A DNA stretch of 64,000 nucleotides, taken from positions 129,718,001 to 129,782,000 of the forward strand of contig NC_060213.1 in the NCBI RefSeq assembly GCF_021130785.1, in the 5' to 3' direction. The DNA comes from Homalodisca vitripennis. Its lineage: Eukaryota > Arthropoda > Insecta > Hemiptera > Cicadellidae. Positions 46,671 through 59,530 of the stretch are shown here, one piece after another; positions within the stretch are counted from its first letter, which is position 1, and every line of letters starts with the position of its first letter. The notes beneath the pieces were generated by a model that saw only the letters and a program-made list of their open reading frames with translations, made no database searches and was not told where the DNA came from. The translations under genes were made by a program, and so were the position numbers.

Positions 46671-49325
46671 CTATAATACACATTTCAGATATATCAGTAA
46701 ATATTTTTTTATGGCCTGTACACTTTTTTGCAAAAAAAGCCGAAGAAAAACATTATTTATTGGACTCTTATTAAGAGGAAAATAACAGAATAAGTATAAC
46801 AATTATAAAACTTAGGATTTGCTATAGTTATTGATCTAATGAATGACATGTAGAATCTTCTTACCTTTGTGATGGATTAAAATTGAGTTTATAAATACTA
46901 AACATAGTCTTGAATACTGCTATAACTGTAACCTATATTGGTTTTAATACTATTTTGAAAGAATGTGTTAAACATAGTGTCAATCATAACCAATAAATTT
47001 ATTTTATTTAATCTCTTTCTAACATGTTAGACTGATACATTTCCTAGATAATAAATTTTATATTTACTACAAAAAATTTATAATGGCAGATTAACCTTTG
47101 TTTAGATATTAGTTACGTACATTAGACTTTAGTTACAAGATTAAATGTTGTTCCATTCTCCTAATCCATTTCCATTTTTTTTTAACTTTTTCCTAAACAA
47201 ACTAACCCTATATCTTGTAGTGTTTTTACACTATACACCTTAAACTAGATGTTATTAAAAAAACTACCAGTTTGATCATAAAATTTGCAAAGAATCTTCT
47301 TATATCTTATAGTAAATAACATTTAGTTCTCTTATCACACTCGATCCATCCCCAGTATCTTTACTTTTGATTGTTTATTTATTTAATATCAAAAGCCATT
47401 CACAATAACATTCCACTTACATTTTTTTAAAGTTTTTGTAATCATATATTTGTAGCAACGTGTAAAGGGAACACCCCCAAATCACAAAGAACTGTGCACG
47501 AGTCTTTTTTCATAACCTTAATTTGTGTGTATTGGGTTTGTCAATGAATCAGGAGCTTTTTCGGAATCTGAGCCTAATAAACTGTTATTAGTCTATAATA
47601 CCATATAGACAACCATATTTAGTTTAATTAACATAAGTAAATGTGTTACATTTAACCAAGTGAAGCCTGGAATAAAATATGTTACATTAGTATCAAATGT
47701 GCCTTTCTATTCAAAACAAATGTTGTGTGGCCTAGTAAATGTTTTAAAATGTTTGACTTTGATAAAGGGATAGGCTCATTCAACTGAATAACTATTGCGG
47801 AAAAGTTTAAGAAATGTACAGTGTTACACTAAAAAAATACCAAAATAAGAATAATAGATCTATAAACATAAAACCTGGCTATCAATATGACCTTTGATGC
47901 CCTCAACTTTAGAAAGAAATGCTCAAATTTTGGTCTACCATATTTTGGCTGACCACTTAGAATTTTATACCACTCAACAATTCAAAAGAAATATTTTACT
48001 ATTACTTTATTCAATGTTTAAATTTTCTCAGTTAATACTGTATAGTTTAAAAAATTACTTCTTAACAGGAATGTTAAGCAACTTACGAGTAAATTAGCCT
48101 TAAGTGGTGCTCTACTAACATATTAAATATGATTGTCTTATGTTATTATATTTTCAATTTAAATTTCAAATATTTTTATTCAAACAAAATGTAGATTAGT
48201 GCACAATGGATAGTGTCTTTTTTAATTTCTAATTACAATGTGTTCTTAAAACTAGACCTTATGTAATACTCAATCATTTTACAAAATGTATATACAATTG
48301 TTGTAAAATTCGTCAATTGAATATAACACATTCTGTTAACTAAATAATCCCTTAATCTGTTCTTCCATTTGTTTTCTCTTCTTATCACATCTGGCAATTA
48401 TCTAAGAAATTTTGCTCCCGCATATGTAGCCTTCTTTTTGTAAAACTCTAGAACATGATCTGTTGGTATGATATGACTTTTATTTTTAGTGGTGTTCAGA
48501 TGTATTTCAAAAGGTGGTACTTTGGTATTATCCGAGGCCACTAATTTTGGACGAGTTTTCCTTATCGGGGACGAAAATAAATTGCAGTATTAAAAGAATA
48601 GGCTTTATATAACCTATTAAAAAATTTTCAAGTCATTATGACAAACGGTTATTGTATTCTGCTTCCCAAAAAGAAGCGATTTTGGCGAGAATTGAATTAA
48701 ATGTATCACCACCAGTCGCCGCTACTCCCGATCACCACATGTATTCTGCTAATAAAATAACTTTCCTCTTCAGTATGAGGTGTAAACCTAGAGGCGAAGA
48801 TTATTATTTATGATAAAATTATAAACAAAAACTAAAACAATAGCAATTAATTATTCGAAAGTGACATGCGATTCATGGGTATATGCCTGTTTGGAGGTGA
48901 TTTGGCGACAGGAAGTGTGACTCATCGAGTATTTTTCGATTCATTATGAAACAAGGAAAGTACTAGTCATATATAATGAAGTTTATTTCCATTTCCGATA
49001 AGTTCTTATGCCTAACAGTAAATATACAACAAAAACTTTACCCTCCGACTCTCCCCTTTTTGGGGAGATCTACCATGATCTCCCACTTAACCTACTTTGC
49101 TGACATAGGTATGTTAGAACCAGCGTTCAATAAACTAGTTTTTAACTTCAGCATAATACTTACAGAATTTCCACTTTTAGCTGTTATGCTGGAAAGAAAA
49201 GATTTGTTGTCTCTCAACATAATTACGAGTGTAGTAATTTGATTTCAGTTATAAGAAATTAGAGTGCAAACTACTAAGAAACAGGTGCAACAAACAAGCA
49301 TGCAATAAAATATAAATCTTCATAC
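46671..49325. other. Probable first intron of CFAP58, nothing recognised
   Basis: AT-rich. A 67-codon frame at 47894-48097 and an 88-codon frame at 48976-49242 show no recognisable domain. Confidence 0.4.
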
Positions 49326-49373
49326 AGCCATCATTTTCAAGGTTGTTTTCTGGGCATATACTATTCGCTTCAT
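49326..49373 (-). CDS. Candidate CFAP58 initiator exon (short)
   Basis: ATG and 16 codons (MKRIVYAQKTTLKMMA), then a GTATGA donor in phase 0, which would join exactly to the phase-0 start of the exon at 46670. It lies 125 bases downstream of an X-box-like palindrome. No similarity to other CFAP58 N-termini; inference only. Confidence 0.3.
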
Positions 49374-49497
49374 TTTGAAAAAAGAAAATTGCCAGTATTT
49401 ACAAATTAAACAATTTTAAATCAGTACAATGTTATTGGACGTCACGATAACCTTAGTTTAATCCACTGATTTGAATATAAACAAACAATACTTCATT

Positions 49498-49510
49498 GTT
49501 GCTAAGCAAC
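49498..49510 (-). promoter_or_regulatory. X-box-like palindrome (possible RFX site)
   Basis: GTTGCTAAGCAAC: half-sites GTTGCT and AGCAAC about a single base. AGCAAC matches the RFX half-site RGYAAC; the other half differs from GTNRCC at one base. RFX factors switch on ciliary genes from sites near the start of transcription, and CFAP58 is a ciliary gene read in this direction. Confidence 0.4.
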
Positions 49511-50051
49511 GGTGTACAGAAACAGCTGAGAGCAAAGAAACCGGAAATATTGGACCGATACGAACCAACGACCACCGATGTAGTTGTAAACTAAAAACTT
49601 TTTTTTACTTGCACCTGACTATCTACAGGTCTATTGACGAAGGAAAGTATCGTATCGATGTCCTAGCGATACGCTAAACGCCTAAGCTCGGATGATGAAA
49701 GATCGGATGAACGATCAAATAATAAATACTATTGGATATTTATAAAACTGGATCGTCTCAGAAAGCATTCCCAAACCTTAAACCCCTGTAACATCTGCGT
49801 TTGGAAATAGGCCAAATTCACTGGAGCCATTACAAACTATTTTATATTTATAATTATAGACGTTTTAAGTCTTGAAACAGTTATTTGTTCTCCCTTATGC
49901 ATGTACCGTACCATAATTATTTTCTAACAGTAACGTGATGAAATGTATTTAATGAATCTTGCATAGTTGTAAACATCATGTAATGACAAATTATAATATG
50001 TCTAAATGATTCCGATGAAGTGGTTATATTTCTACTAATTGTAGTACTTAC

Positions 50052-50194
50052 CGCCCGGTTACCTCACATTTGATGACACAGCTCTGATTAACTTCTTTTT
50101 CTTCGGCTATGGGCGTTAGTAGGTACTCTACCGGTAGGAGCGCTAGGCAATGTATTTCGTTTGTGATTGGCTGATTACTGTGAACAGAGACCAT
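50052..50194 (-). CDS. Alternative candidate CFAP58 initiator exon
   Basis: ATG at 50194-50192 opens 47 codons (MVSVHSNQPITNEIHCLALL...) ending CG at a strong GTAAGT donor (phase 2). It fits the downstream exon only if the acceptor two bases inside 46670 is used, giving Arg-Val-Arg-Glu. No homology is seen, and it competes with the 49326-49373 candidate. Confidence 0.25.
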
Positions 50195-50814
50195 TGTTAT
50201 CTGCTTTGAGTGTTTTAAGTACCAGATGAGATAAATAAATTACCTTAAAATTAATGCTTACAGTTTTCATTACTTAACTGTTATTAACGAAATTGATTCA
50301 TATTGCTATAATATTATTCATGTGTTTATTTCATGTGTGTTGTGAACATGTTTATGCTACAGTATTGTTGACTCTTAACTAACTTACGTTATTTATTATG
50401 GAATGGCAATGCATGAAAGAGTCATCGAAAACATTTTACTGTGTCTAGAGAAATGGAAAGTAATGTTGGCAGAATTTATAATAAAACCATAGTGTAATAC
50501 GGATGTACTGTTTATATTGAGTCTCGATTATTGTGATGCGTGACGAAAATAAAAACCGCGCGCCCATTTCCGGTGAGATTGGGAGATTACAGCAAACGGA
50601 GAGCGATGATCAAATTTTGGAACAGACTTTTACATGGACTCTCCATTATATTTTTAATTTTTATTCCATGAAATCCTGCCATACAATCGAATCGTCAGTG
50701 GGGAGGTATACTCCAATGGTTAAAAAATGCTCCTTTAACAACCCATATACGGTCTCTATCGGAAATAAGGAGAAATGGATTAAAAAGGAGGCCTACCCTA
50801 CAAAAGGGGTATCA

Positions 50815-51420
50815 TCTTCGATCTTCTCTTCCTGTTCAAGCTGATCAACGAACTGGTGGACTGCCCTGCTCTCCTGGAAATGGTTGATTTGAGCGTCCCT
50901 AGGGGAACGAGATCACGGACTGTTTTCTGCCGCAAATTCCTGCCCACGAACTACGCATGCAACAGTGGCGTTGCAAGAATTCTGAGGCATGGTAGTAGTG
51001 TGTGGTCCGGGCAGGTGGATTTCTTCCTGGGGTCTCTTTCGCATGTTCAAAAAAAAAGCAAATTGTTAACTAGTTATAGGTCCTAATACTCAGGAACTTT
51101 GTTGTGATGTAACTTGTTATTGTTATTCTCTTGTCTTGTTAAAATGATATGTTTTGTTACTAGTCTTTGTTACGTTTGTTACTGTATTGTTATCTTATTG
51201 TTTTGTTGATATTATGCATGTTGATATTCGATTGTTCTGTTAATACCATTTTCATTGTTACAATTGCAATGTAGTCTTGTTAAGATTGTCTTGGTAAACT
51301 GAAAGTTTTGATTGCATGTTGTATGTAAATATAGTTTTAAGTTGTTCTTATAAGTCATTTTTTGTTTAGTCATAGGCTAAATGATTATGTATTGTAGGAA
51401 GAAATAAATAAATAAAAAAG
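50815..51420 (+). mobile_element. LINE 3' end remnant
   Basis: Across one frameshift it reads LFLLFKLINELVDCPALLEM, then LSVPRGTRSRTVFCRKF, TNYACNSGVARILR and VDFFLGSL, the C-terminal domain common to insect LINE ORF2 proteins. It is followed by a T-rich untranslated region and an (AATAA)n-type tail at 51403-51420. Confidence 0.75.
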
Positions 51421-52260
51421 GAGTCCTGAATTTTTACACAGATGGTTCACGCCTTGACTCTAGGGCAGGATACGGAATACACGGACCTGGAGTCGACATG
51501 GCTGTGCCCCTAGGAAGACATGTCACGGTTTTTCAGGCGGAGGTCATGGCAATAGACTCATGTTCCAGAAGACTCATACAAATGAGGACAAAATGATTAA
51601 AATATCTAATACTTTCTGATAGTCAGGCTGCACTGAAGGCACTTGATACCTGTTCGTTTGATTCGAAAGCGGTCTGGGAATTTAAGAATGCTCTAGCAGA
51701 GCTGGCAATGAATAACAGTGTAACACTCGGTTGGGTACCGGGTCATGAAGGCATTCATGGAAATGAAAAGGCAGACATCCTCGCCAAAAAGGGAGCGGAA
51801 TCCACAATGGTGAGGCCTGAGCCAGGTTGCGGGATAGCCTTCTCCAACATTAAAGCTCTGGTCAAAGATTGGGAAAAGAGGATAAGACACAATAATTGGA
51901 GTAGAGCCTCAGGATTAAGACTATCCAAATTGTTTATCTCTCCTTACGTTAAAGGGTGGACAGCTCTCTTAGACTAGAATAAGAAGGATATAAGACTAAT
52001 ATTAGGAATGTTGACAGGACATGGCCCTCTAAGGAAGCATCTTATGAAGGTAGGCCTTAGCCAGACTAACGAGTGTAGACTCTGTGGAGAGGAGGAGGAG
52101 GATTCAGCATAGCACATTTGGTTAGATTATCCTGCCATCGTAGAAACTCGGAAAAGATACCTGGGAGCAAATCTCCTCAGCCCCAAGGATATCAGAGAAC
52201 AGGAGCCCTCAAATCTGATTGGTTTTTGCAAAAGTCTCGGACTTTGAGGGCACATTAAAG
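51421..52260 (+). pseudogene. LINE RNase H domain and C-terminus, broken
   Basis: FYTDGSRLDSRAGYGIHGPG, then QAEVMAID, LSDSQAALKALDTC and WVPGHEGIHGNEKADILAKK carry the RNase H acidic residues (D of DGS, E of AEV, D of DSQ, D of EKAD). A CRLCGEEEED zinc-knuckle-like tail follows. Stops interrupt it. RNase H suggests an I-group LINE, distinct from the other LINEs here. Confidence 0.82.
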
Positions 52261-52699
52261 TAAGGCAGGCGCAAAGGTCCTTTTAGGACTAAGCGCGAGG
52301 ACAAACTGTCCTTTTCCCTCGGGAAGGAAAAAAATATTGCCTGCCAGAAAATTCCTCACTGTAACATTCACTAGTGGTTCCTGTAACTGTACACAGCTCT
52401 TGCATAATTTCTTTGTGAACATGACCTCAAGAATGCAGGTCTCCTTGAGGATTTGCAATATATAACAGTGTGGGTCTCATGGCACTTGAATAGTGGGCCT
52501 AATGCAGACAATAATTATTGCCAATCGCCAAAATTAGTCACTCATTGCATTGGTAATGCAGTTCTTGCCTCTGATAAAAGAGGTAATTGTCAAGTGAATT
52601 AAAAAAATCTGATATGCTTGTAATGGAAATAGGTAGTAGAGATGACAAAATATTATTTAAATTTGTTGAAGGCAGGCATTCAAGTGGCGGATTCAGGAA

Positions 52700-53110
52700 T
52701 TTTGAATCTAAAGGTCAACCCTGCTTAGTGGCGCCTCAATAATTCAAAAGTAAACTCCGTCTAACTCGAATGATCAGTAACTCGAATTATACAGGGTATC
52801 GTGAGATAAGGGGTTTGTTAATTAAAACCAACCACCATTTGTAGGTTAAGTAATGAATAATTACATTTTATTAAAGTAAAAAAGAGTACAGCAATTTAAT
52901 TTTATGTATAGTAGACAAATTTTACTTTAAAAAACCGCTTATAATATTTTGTTTTATCGCATTGCAACGCTTATGAGCAGTGATATCCCGCCAGCGTCGA
53001 AGTAATTCTGTGTCGGCTGCAGTTGTGCTACGTAGCAAAAGCTGTGTCTATTGCCACATAGTCATCAATGTGAGACATTCCTGGTAAAGTCTCATGTTCA
53101 ATTTCTTTGT
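52700..53110 (-). mobile_element. Possible pogo/Tigger transposon fragment
   Basis: The minus strand shows MSHIDDYVAIDT-like coding and an end region with repeated ACTCGAAT/TAACTCGAATT words, reminiscent of pogo-type ends. Weak; could be another class. Confidence 0.3.
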
Positions 53111-54539
53111 CTCTCAAGTCACATAATAAACTTTACGCCCTACTGAATCCTCACATATCTTACACAGCATTTGTAAATTGAAGGTGCTGTTTATAAGTGT
53201 TGTTTATTGCTCTATGTTTTTTTTTATTTCACAAGATAGTATGTCAAATTACATGGAAGCTTGAACTATCAAGACTAGATGTCTATGTATGTGCATACGT
53301 AGACAACAAACTATTTCTTTGCTATAAAATACTATATTATCAAGATAAAGGTTTAAGAAGTAGTGTGCAACTTACTAAATTGTTCTGCTCATGTATAAAT
53401 ATTTACAGTGTAAATTATAATAACAGAAAACCTATTTTAATCAAAAAAACTAAACAACTAGTAAACACTGTAAACTGCATGAATAGGTAGGTAGCGTCAT
53501 ATATTTATATGTGATGATTATAATAAAAATTAGTGTAGGCAGGCCTACAGAGCTGCATCTGTTCAAGTACATCACCTTTGTGTTATGTGCTGTGTTTTTT
53601 TTAGTGATTTTAACTAAAATTAATGCCCTTTGGCTGCTTTATTTTTATGGTTTAGTCTAAGGGAAGGCGATGTCTAAAATATGTAATTTTTGACAAAAGT
53701 TTCATTGGTCATTTTTGGAATTAACATAGGTAAGGAAACATGACTAAAAATTCTAAGTTGGACTTTTTACATAAAAAACACAAATTCCAGAATGTAATTG
53801 CATTGACTTGTAATTTTAAGTTTGTGTTATATATTTTTGAATTTTTCAAGTTTTTATCTAATTTAATATTAATTACAAAGTTTTAATAAAAATGAATTCC
53901 AGACAAAAAGCAAATGTCTCAATATTAAATTATTTCTGCCAACCAAAGAAACAGAATTAACTGGGATATATCATAAAATAAAACATCATTGTTATATGTA
54001 ACATTTATTATAAACATCATAATTATAAAAGTAACAAAAATACAAATATCACTCTATGTTATCAACAAGAAGTTTTTATTTAATACCTTATTTCCATAAA
54101 ATAAATAGTTTTCTTCACACATGTTACAGCATTACAAAAAATTATAAAAATACAAAAAGTAATTTTGTTGTAAGATATTTTTCTTCTACATGTGTTTCAT
54201 GCTCTCTTTTACACAACATAACAAAGTAGACTTTCCCAACCTAATTTCACTGTAAATTTCTATTTATATTTCAGTCTATTACAAGCCAAAGTCATCTATA
54301 TTGGGGGTGAAAGCAGAGCCATAAATTTCTCTCTGACATCATTATTTTAACAACTCTATCAATATTGTTTCAATTAGTTATGCACAGCAAATATGAAACC
54401 TAAATAATTAGTTTTATACTTATATGGTCCTTAATTTGTAAAATACTGTTTAAAAATACACAGTTGTAAGAGCATTACAAAAATGCTAAAAACTAAAAAT
54501 GTAATTTTTGTTTAATTTAAAATTTGTCACATGTAATTA
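53111..54539. other. Intergenic AT-rich DNA, nothing recognised
   Basis: Very AT-rich. A 97-codon frame at 53197-53490 has no recognisable domain. Confidence 0.5.
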
Positions 54540-55165
54540 ATCCCATCCCTATTTAAAATGGCTGACTGATTTTACAGCCATTTTAAATCAATCAGCCATG
54601 ATGATAAAATACTGCAACATGTTAATTTTTACACTATTGTCATCGTTGTGGTGCGCTGACCTTCAAAATTTTTCTTCTGATAAAAAAAAAAACAAATGGT
54701 AGTCACTAGGCATTAAATTGGGACTGTTTAGGAGCTTATCAAATTGTTCCTAACAAAATGCTGTGAATGCTGTGACGAGATCTTAAGTTCATTTTGCCAC
54801 ATGTGGACGGACATTCTCGTATAGCAAAACATATTTATCAATAGTTTAAACACTCAATAAAAGTACAGAGAACACACTATGAAACTCCAACAAAGAAATT
54901 GTGAAGCGTCTGTTCATTTTCACTTTATCATTCACTTTCTGTACCAAACCGTTGAATATAATTGAGGATCGTCTAATTTCGTTTCTCACATCATGAACAT
55001 TCTTTTGGCCAACTCTTACCCATTTGAAAATCATTTCGTCACTCACGATGTTTTGTCCATACACTTCACAGTTCTGACAGTGAATATCAACTGCTCTGAA
55101 ACATTTAGCGCTTAGAAAACGTACTTCACAGTCAGTGGAATTCCCAATTGATGGGGGCATTTGAA
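54540..55165 (-). mobile_element. Mariner remnant with internal deletion
   Basis: The N-terminal frame (55160 down to about 54870) reads MPPSIGNSTDCEVRFLSAKC, then VDIHCQNCEVYGQNIVSDEM and FKWVRVGQKNVHD, the helix-turn-helix half of mariner transposase. The C-terminal half follows at once (ENVRPHVA, EQFD, SPNLMPSDYHLF; 54815 down to 54640), so the middle is deleted. Confidence 0.82.
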
Positions 55166-55179
55166 ATATGCATTAACAG

Positions 55180-55847
55180 GTGTAAAAACGATAGAATTTT
55201 GCCGTAATTGTGTCTGTGGCTTGCTAACATAAGAAGTTACACAGCACAAGCGCAGGACACTGATTGCAGCCCTGCACCTGTGGAATTCCAAATAGTACTT
55301 ACAGTACTTGAAAACACCTTGTAAATTACTTTCTGAACAACATCCTTACATTAGATTTGGATTGAACTTCTTAGCTAGTGAACATTTCTTTTTCAAATAG
55401 TTACACGTGTAAATAAAACCCAAATTAAAAAAAAAATTAGTAATATTAGTATTACAGTTCAACTGTGCATGAACTGAGAAAAATGATAATGTTATAAGAT
55501 GTTTAGAACACATCAAGTATAAAATAAAGCAATTATTCTTAGAATAGTAAGTGCTTGAAATGGACCAAAATGGTTTTACAAGAGGAAAAAAATATAAATT
55601 CTTGAGATATTGATTGGCTAAACAAAAGTAAATAGTAAAACGATTGATAAATATTTGCAACATTTCCTAATATTGCAAAAAAAGCAGCTTGCATAATACC
55701 TTGAATACACAGGCACTAGAGCACTTTGGTACACTACTCGACTATATCCCACCTTGTAAACACTACCAGTAACAGAAATCACCCACTAACACCAACAACC
55801 GAGGAATCAAAGAACGAAAACAGCGTCAACACTGCGCACAGGGATCT
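55180..55847. other. 3' flank of the THEM6-like gene, nothing recognised
   Basis: AT-rich. The 105-codon minus-strand frame at 55346-55663 shows no domain. No obvious poly(A) signal found close to the stop. Confidence 0.45.
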
Positions 55848-56084
55848 TCAACTCTTGTGAGGCCTGAGTCGTTCACTCGACGCTTCCATACTCTTGATCC
55901 ACAGATCCAGATCCGGAGTGAGTGCCGGCTTCTCGACTTGTCCACCACAGAGAGTAGTCACCATCTCGTCCGCACGAGCGCGCAACATCACCTGCTTGCT
56001 GAGGACAGCTGCACGCACGAACCCGTCATGAGGTGTCACAAACCTCTGCTCCACATAGAAGGCCTTCTCATCCCAGTACAGCAA
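55848..56084 (-). CDS. THEM6-like last exon and stop
   Basis: 78 codons and TGA: LLYWDEKAFYVEQRFVTPHD to EASSERLRPHKS. Acceptor TTTTGCAG. The antisense frame 55857-56099 is a shadow. Confidence 0.9.
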   Translation of the reverse strand: MLYWDEKAFYVEQRFVTPHDGFVRAAVLSKQVMLRARADEMVTTLCGGQVEKPALTPDLDLWIKSMEASSERLRPHKS

Positions 56085-58913
56085 CTGCAAAAACCGTAGT
56101 ATGTTTTGATATATATAGTCAATGCATCAACATAATGTACGAATTGTTTTCAAATAATATGAGTAAAAAATAAGACTAATTCCTCTAAGTAATACAAGGA
56201 GGCAAGTTTCTAATTCAGTAGTTGAAAAGTTTGATTTTCATTTCAACAACCTTTCCAGATCATTATGTCTATCAATCTTGACAACACGTGTCCCTCTCAT
56301 TACAATTTAAAATGTAGCAAAAGAGAAAAACACACAAAAACAATTTATCATCAATTCAAATTCTTAATACTTCCCTGAAAATATAGTTAAATTACAACTT
56401 TTGAAAAGATATCTATTTTTTTAAGATAACATTTTTTTAAACTAAACAACATTTACTTTTTCAGATTATCGACATAGGCTAGGCCTACTATTTCATGGGA
56501 GAAAATAATAAAATGTTGGTATATAGTAGAGCCATATAATAGATATTAGATACTAAAATCCTTGTAGCAATCTAAAGTAGTGTCATCTTTCTTAATTGCT
56601 TTTCTTATGTTTTTGTGACAATTCCCAAAACAAAACGTAATAGAACTTTGGAATTTTAAAAATATCTTCCTGTAAATTTATCTATATAGGCCTACACTAC
56701 ATCAAATCCCATGTTTAATCAACTAAGTGGAATCCTATAAAAATTTTAGAATCAAATTTATACACTTCGTGTTTTAATCATCAGCAGAGAAAAGTGTAAA
56801 ACCATACGAGCACAAATACCATAGAGAAGACAAAGGTGAGCACCATGTAAGGTTGGTTGTGTCGAATACGACTCATCCTAATCTCAGATCAAAAAGTTTA
56901 TATACCAAAGTTTGAAACTTAACCACAATATACTTAGTAGAATCAACCCTTATATGTAGGAAACTAAAAGAGCTACAAAAACAGGAATCACGTTAAAATT
57001 TGGCTTGTGTATTTATTTTTGCTTAATACCTATTAAGCAAATACCAATAATAAGTTCAAGTTCGTATGCTGAATATCAGGAACACAGAATAAGTGATTTA
57101 ATGTAAAAATTATACAATGTACGACATGAAAAATTAAAAAGTATAGAAATAACTCCTATATTCCTAGGTAGGACAGTCAGTTAAATTCTATGATATAAGC
57201 TGCTTGGAATGAAATAAAGTGACTTCAATATACTACTATTTCCAATGTCCACTTGTCCTGGGATAACCTTGTATTAATGAAAATGATCAGTCCAATGAAA
57301 GAATGTGTTCCTTACTAAATTAGATGTACGCTAGACTTTGTAAATGAACCAGTGTGGAAGATACTGCACCCACCGAAACACAGTGCCTTTGCCGTTTACC
57401 TTGTTATGATGATATAACTGCAGGTTAAGCTTCGTATGAAAATAACCAATCTAACGAAGAAACTTCATCATGTCTTGATAAAGAAATTAGGGATTTCATA
57501 TGATCTTTAGAATATATTATGCTTACTATTTTGTTTATTCTGTATTTTCCTTTTGCCAACATGCTATCCATATGAGCAATGTAAACAGAATCACTTGTTT
57601 ACAGTCTCAGGAAGACAAGAACTGAGACCGATTTGTACTACTTTCAACACCATTTATGGAGATAGTACAGAATTCACCCCAAATTGTAACAGGTCATCTG
57701 ATTTATCAAGTATCATGCATAGATACAGATAGAAATCAGATTTCATCATCTGCAACTGGCGGGAGAGATTGCTAAACGCTCAGTAAAAAATAAACCTATG
57801 GGGTGCCAAAGTACGAAAAACAATTGTAAAACTCACAGTAGTACATGAATGAGGAAGGTGATGCTATTGCCATACATTCAACTAAGCACAAACATTTAAA
57901 ATAATCAAAAGTCTGTTTACAATTCAAAAGTGCCTATAAACCTACCTCACAGGAAGAAAATTTTGAAATTATAGGAGAAATGTGTTCAAAAGTGTCACTA
58001 ATGGATGATACATATTGTCAGAACCTCTTTTTCTCTCCCATATACGATAACAATTACAAAAAATGTTTAAGTATCAGTGTTACCTAAATGCTAAAAACTA
58101 ATTTATATCACTAAAAAGTACTGTGTTAAAAATAATAAACTATTGCCCTTCAAAAATTAAAAATAATGCTCTTAACCAATGCTTGGGATCAAATTCAAAA
58201 TTGTGGGAAAAAGGTATTAGCAGTTCAAAGAATAGAACTCATTTCCACACCACACATCTCACTTTGTTTGGAGAATTTATCCGTGCAATAAACAACTCAA
58301 AAATGTCTCCTCAAAATTTCAAAAATTTCTCAGAATGCAGGTAGAATGACCCAAATTTTGTTTTATACTCACCATAACAATTTAAATAAGAACTGCATAA
58401 TAAGGCATTAATTTAATTCTCATCTTTCCTGAGTGACAGCTTGTACTCTAATTTTTTTTTAAGGTTTTTTGAAGGAGAAAATATTTTTTGAGGGATCCAG
58501 AGGCTACAGAACAGCAAGCAGACAACTTCCAGTTATCAGTTTCGTCTTACCAACAATTAAACTTACTCTACAGCCATTTTATTAATAACTTTGATAATTT
58601 ATTTGTATTACTACCTTGATAACCAGTGTTGAGCATATATATCCAAACAACCCCTAACACTGGTGCTCTTAAGAGATTCGTAACTGATTCATGCGTACCT
58701 GGGATTCGATCTTGTAGAATGTGAAGATAGGTATGACGCGACGGTATCGGATGCTCGTGGCCGCTTGCACAGCATCAGTATGTCTCCGACGCATTTCAGC
58801 GTACAGGCCAGTTCGATCATAGAAGTGGAACCGCGAGAAGTCCAAGTCTCTGACGAACCGTGCGTTGTTCATGTGACGCCCCGCGATGTCCAAGTCTTGG
58901 GTGAAACAGAAGC
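55848..58913 (-). CDS. THEM6-like thioesterase-fold protein, 3' two exons
   Basis: Exons at 58699-58913 and 55848-56084 join in phase 0 and encode about 150 residues. They match the THEM6 family (thioesterase superfamily member 6), small hot-dog-fold proteins that in vertebrates have an N-terminal membrane segment; the biochemical role is poorly known. Seen here: HMNNARFVRDLDFSRFHFYD, RYRRVIPIFTFYKIESQ, then WDEKAFYVEQRFVTPHDGFV and the C-terminal LTPDLDLWIKSMEASSERLR. The upstream exon must end in phase 1; it would carry the membrane segment and is not visible up to the end of the window or is hidden in the 60-64 kb region. Confidence 0.88.
56085..58698. other. Intron of the THEM6-like gene, nothing recognised
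   Basis: 2.6 kb, AT-rich. A short open frame at 58123-58344 lacks any motif. No transposon ends recognised. Confidence 0.5.
58699..58913 (-). CDS. THEM6-like exon with the hot-dog core
   Basis: Starts with two bases completing a codon, then FCFTQDLDIAGRHMNNARFV and RRRHTDAVQAATSIRYRRVI, ending YKIESQ at a GTACGC donor. The family motif HMNNARY(L/V)R is clear. Confidence 0.9.
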
Positions 58914-59530
58914 CTACGACCAAATGTTAAATACCTTTAGGCGTACTAAGAACATGTTATTCTAGAAATTCGCATGTCCTATTTACAATATTTAAATACA
59001 ATAGTCATTTAAAAAATTCATGGATTTACCAAAATAACTGAAAATTTTGAAATAAAGGTACGTTTTGCCAGTTTTCGATCTAAAGGCCTGAAATGTAAAC
59101 GCAAACATCTTTACTGCCATATCATATTTTAACCTCATTTAAAGAGGTCACACAACCAACAGGAAAACGTTTCATGTAGAATTCTGTAATCTAACAGAGA
59201 AACTAACAAAATTAGACTTTTACTGCCGATAAATAATGTTCTAACATTCCTGTAATGGATGACTGATCACAAAAGTTATAAAAATATAGGAACACATGAA
59301 AGTTATTAAGTTAAAATTTCAAAAGCTTAAAGTCCTTGCCTATGTTATAAATATTTAAAACTGAGTTGTGGTTTCAGTGCCTACAGTTAGAAAACTGGCC
59401 TTCCTTGATTTGTGGTATAACATCAAAAGTCTTTATAAAACCAGCCATCTGCAATCTCTTGTATGGTTAAAAAGTTTTTATAAATCTCAGTATAAAAATT
59501 TGTTATACAATATATATACCAAAGTGGTAC

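Noticed and set aside
55857..56099. 80-codon plus-strand frame
   Set aside because: Antisense of the last THEM6-like exon, which has family similarity on the minus strand.
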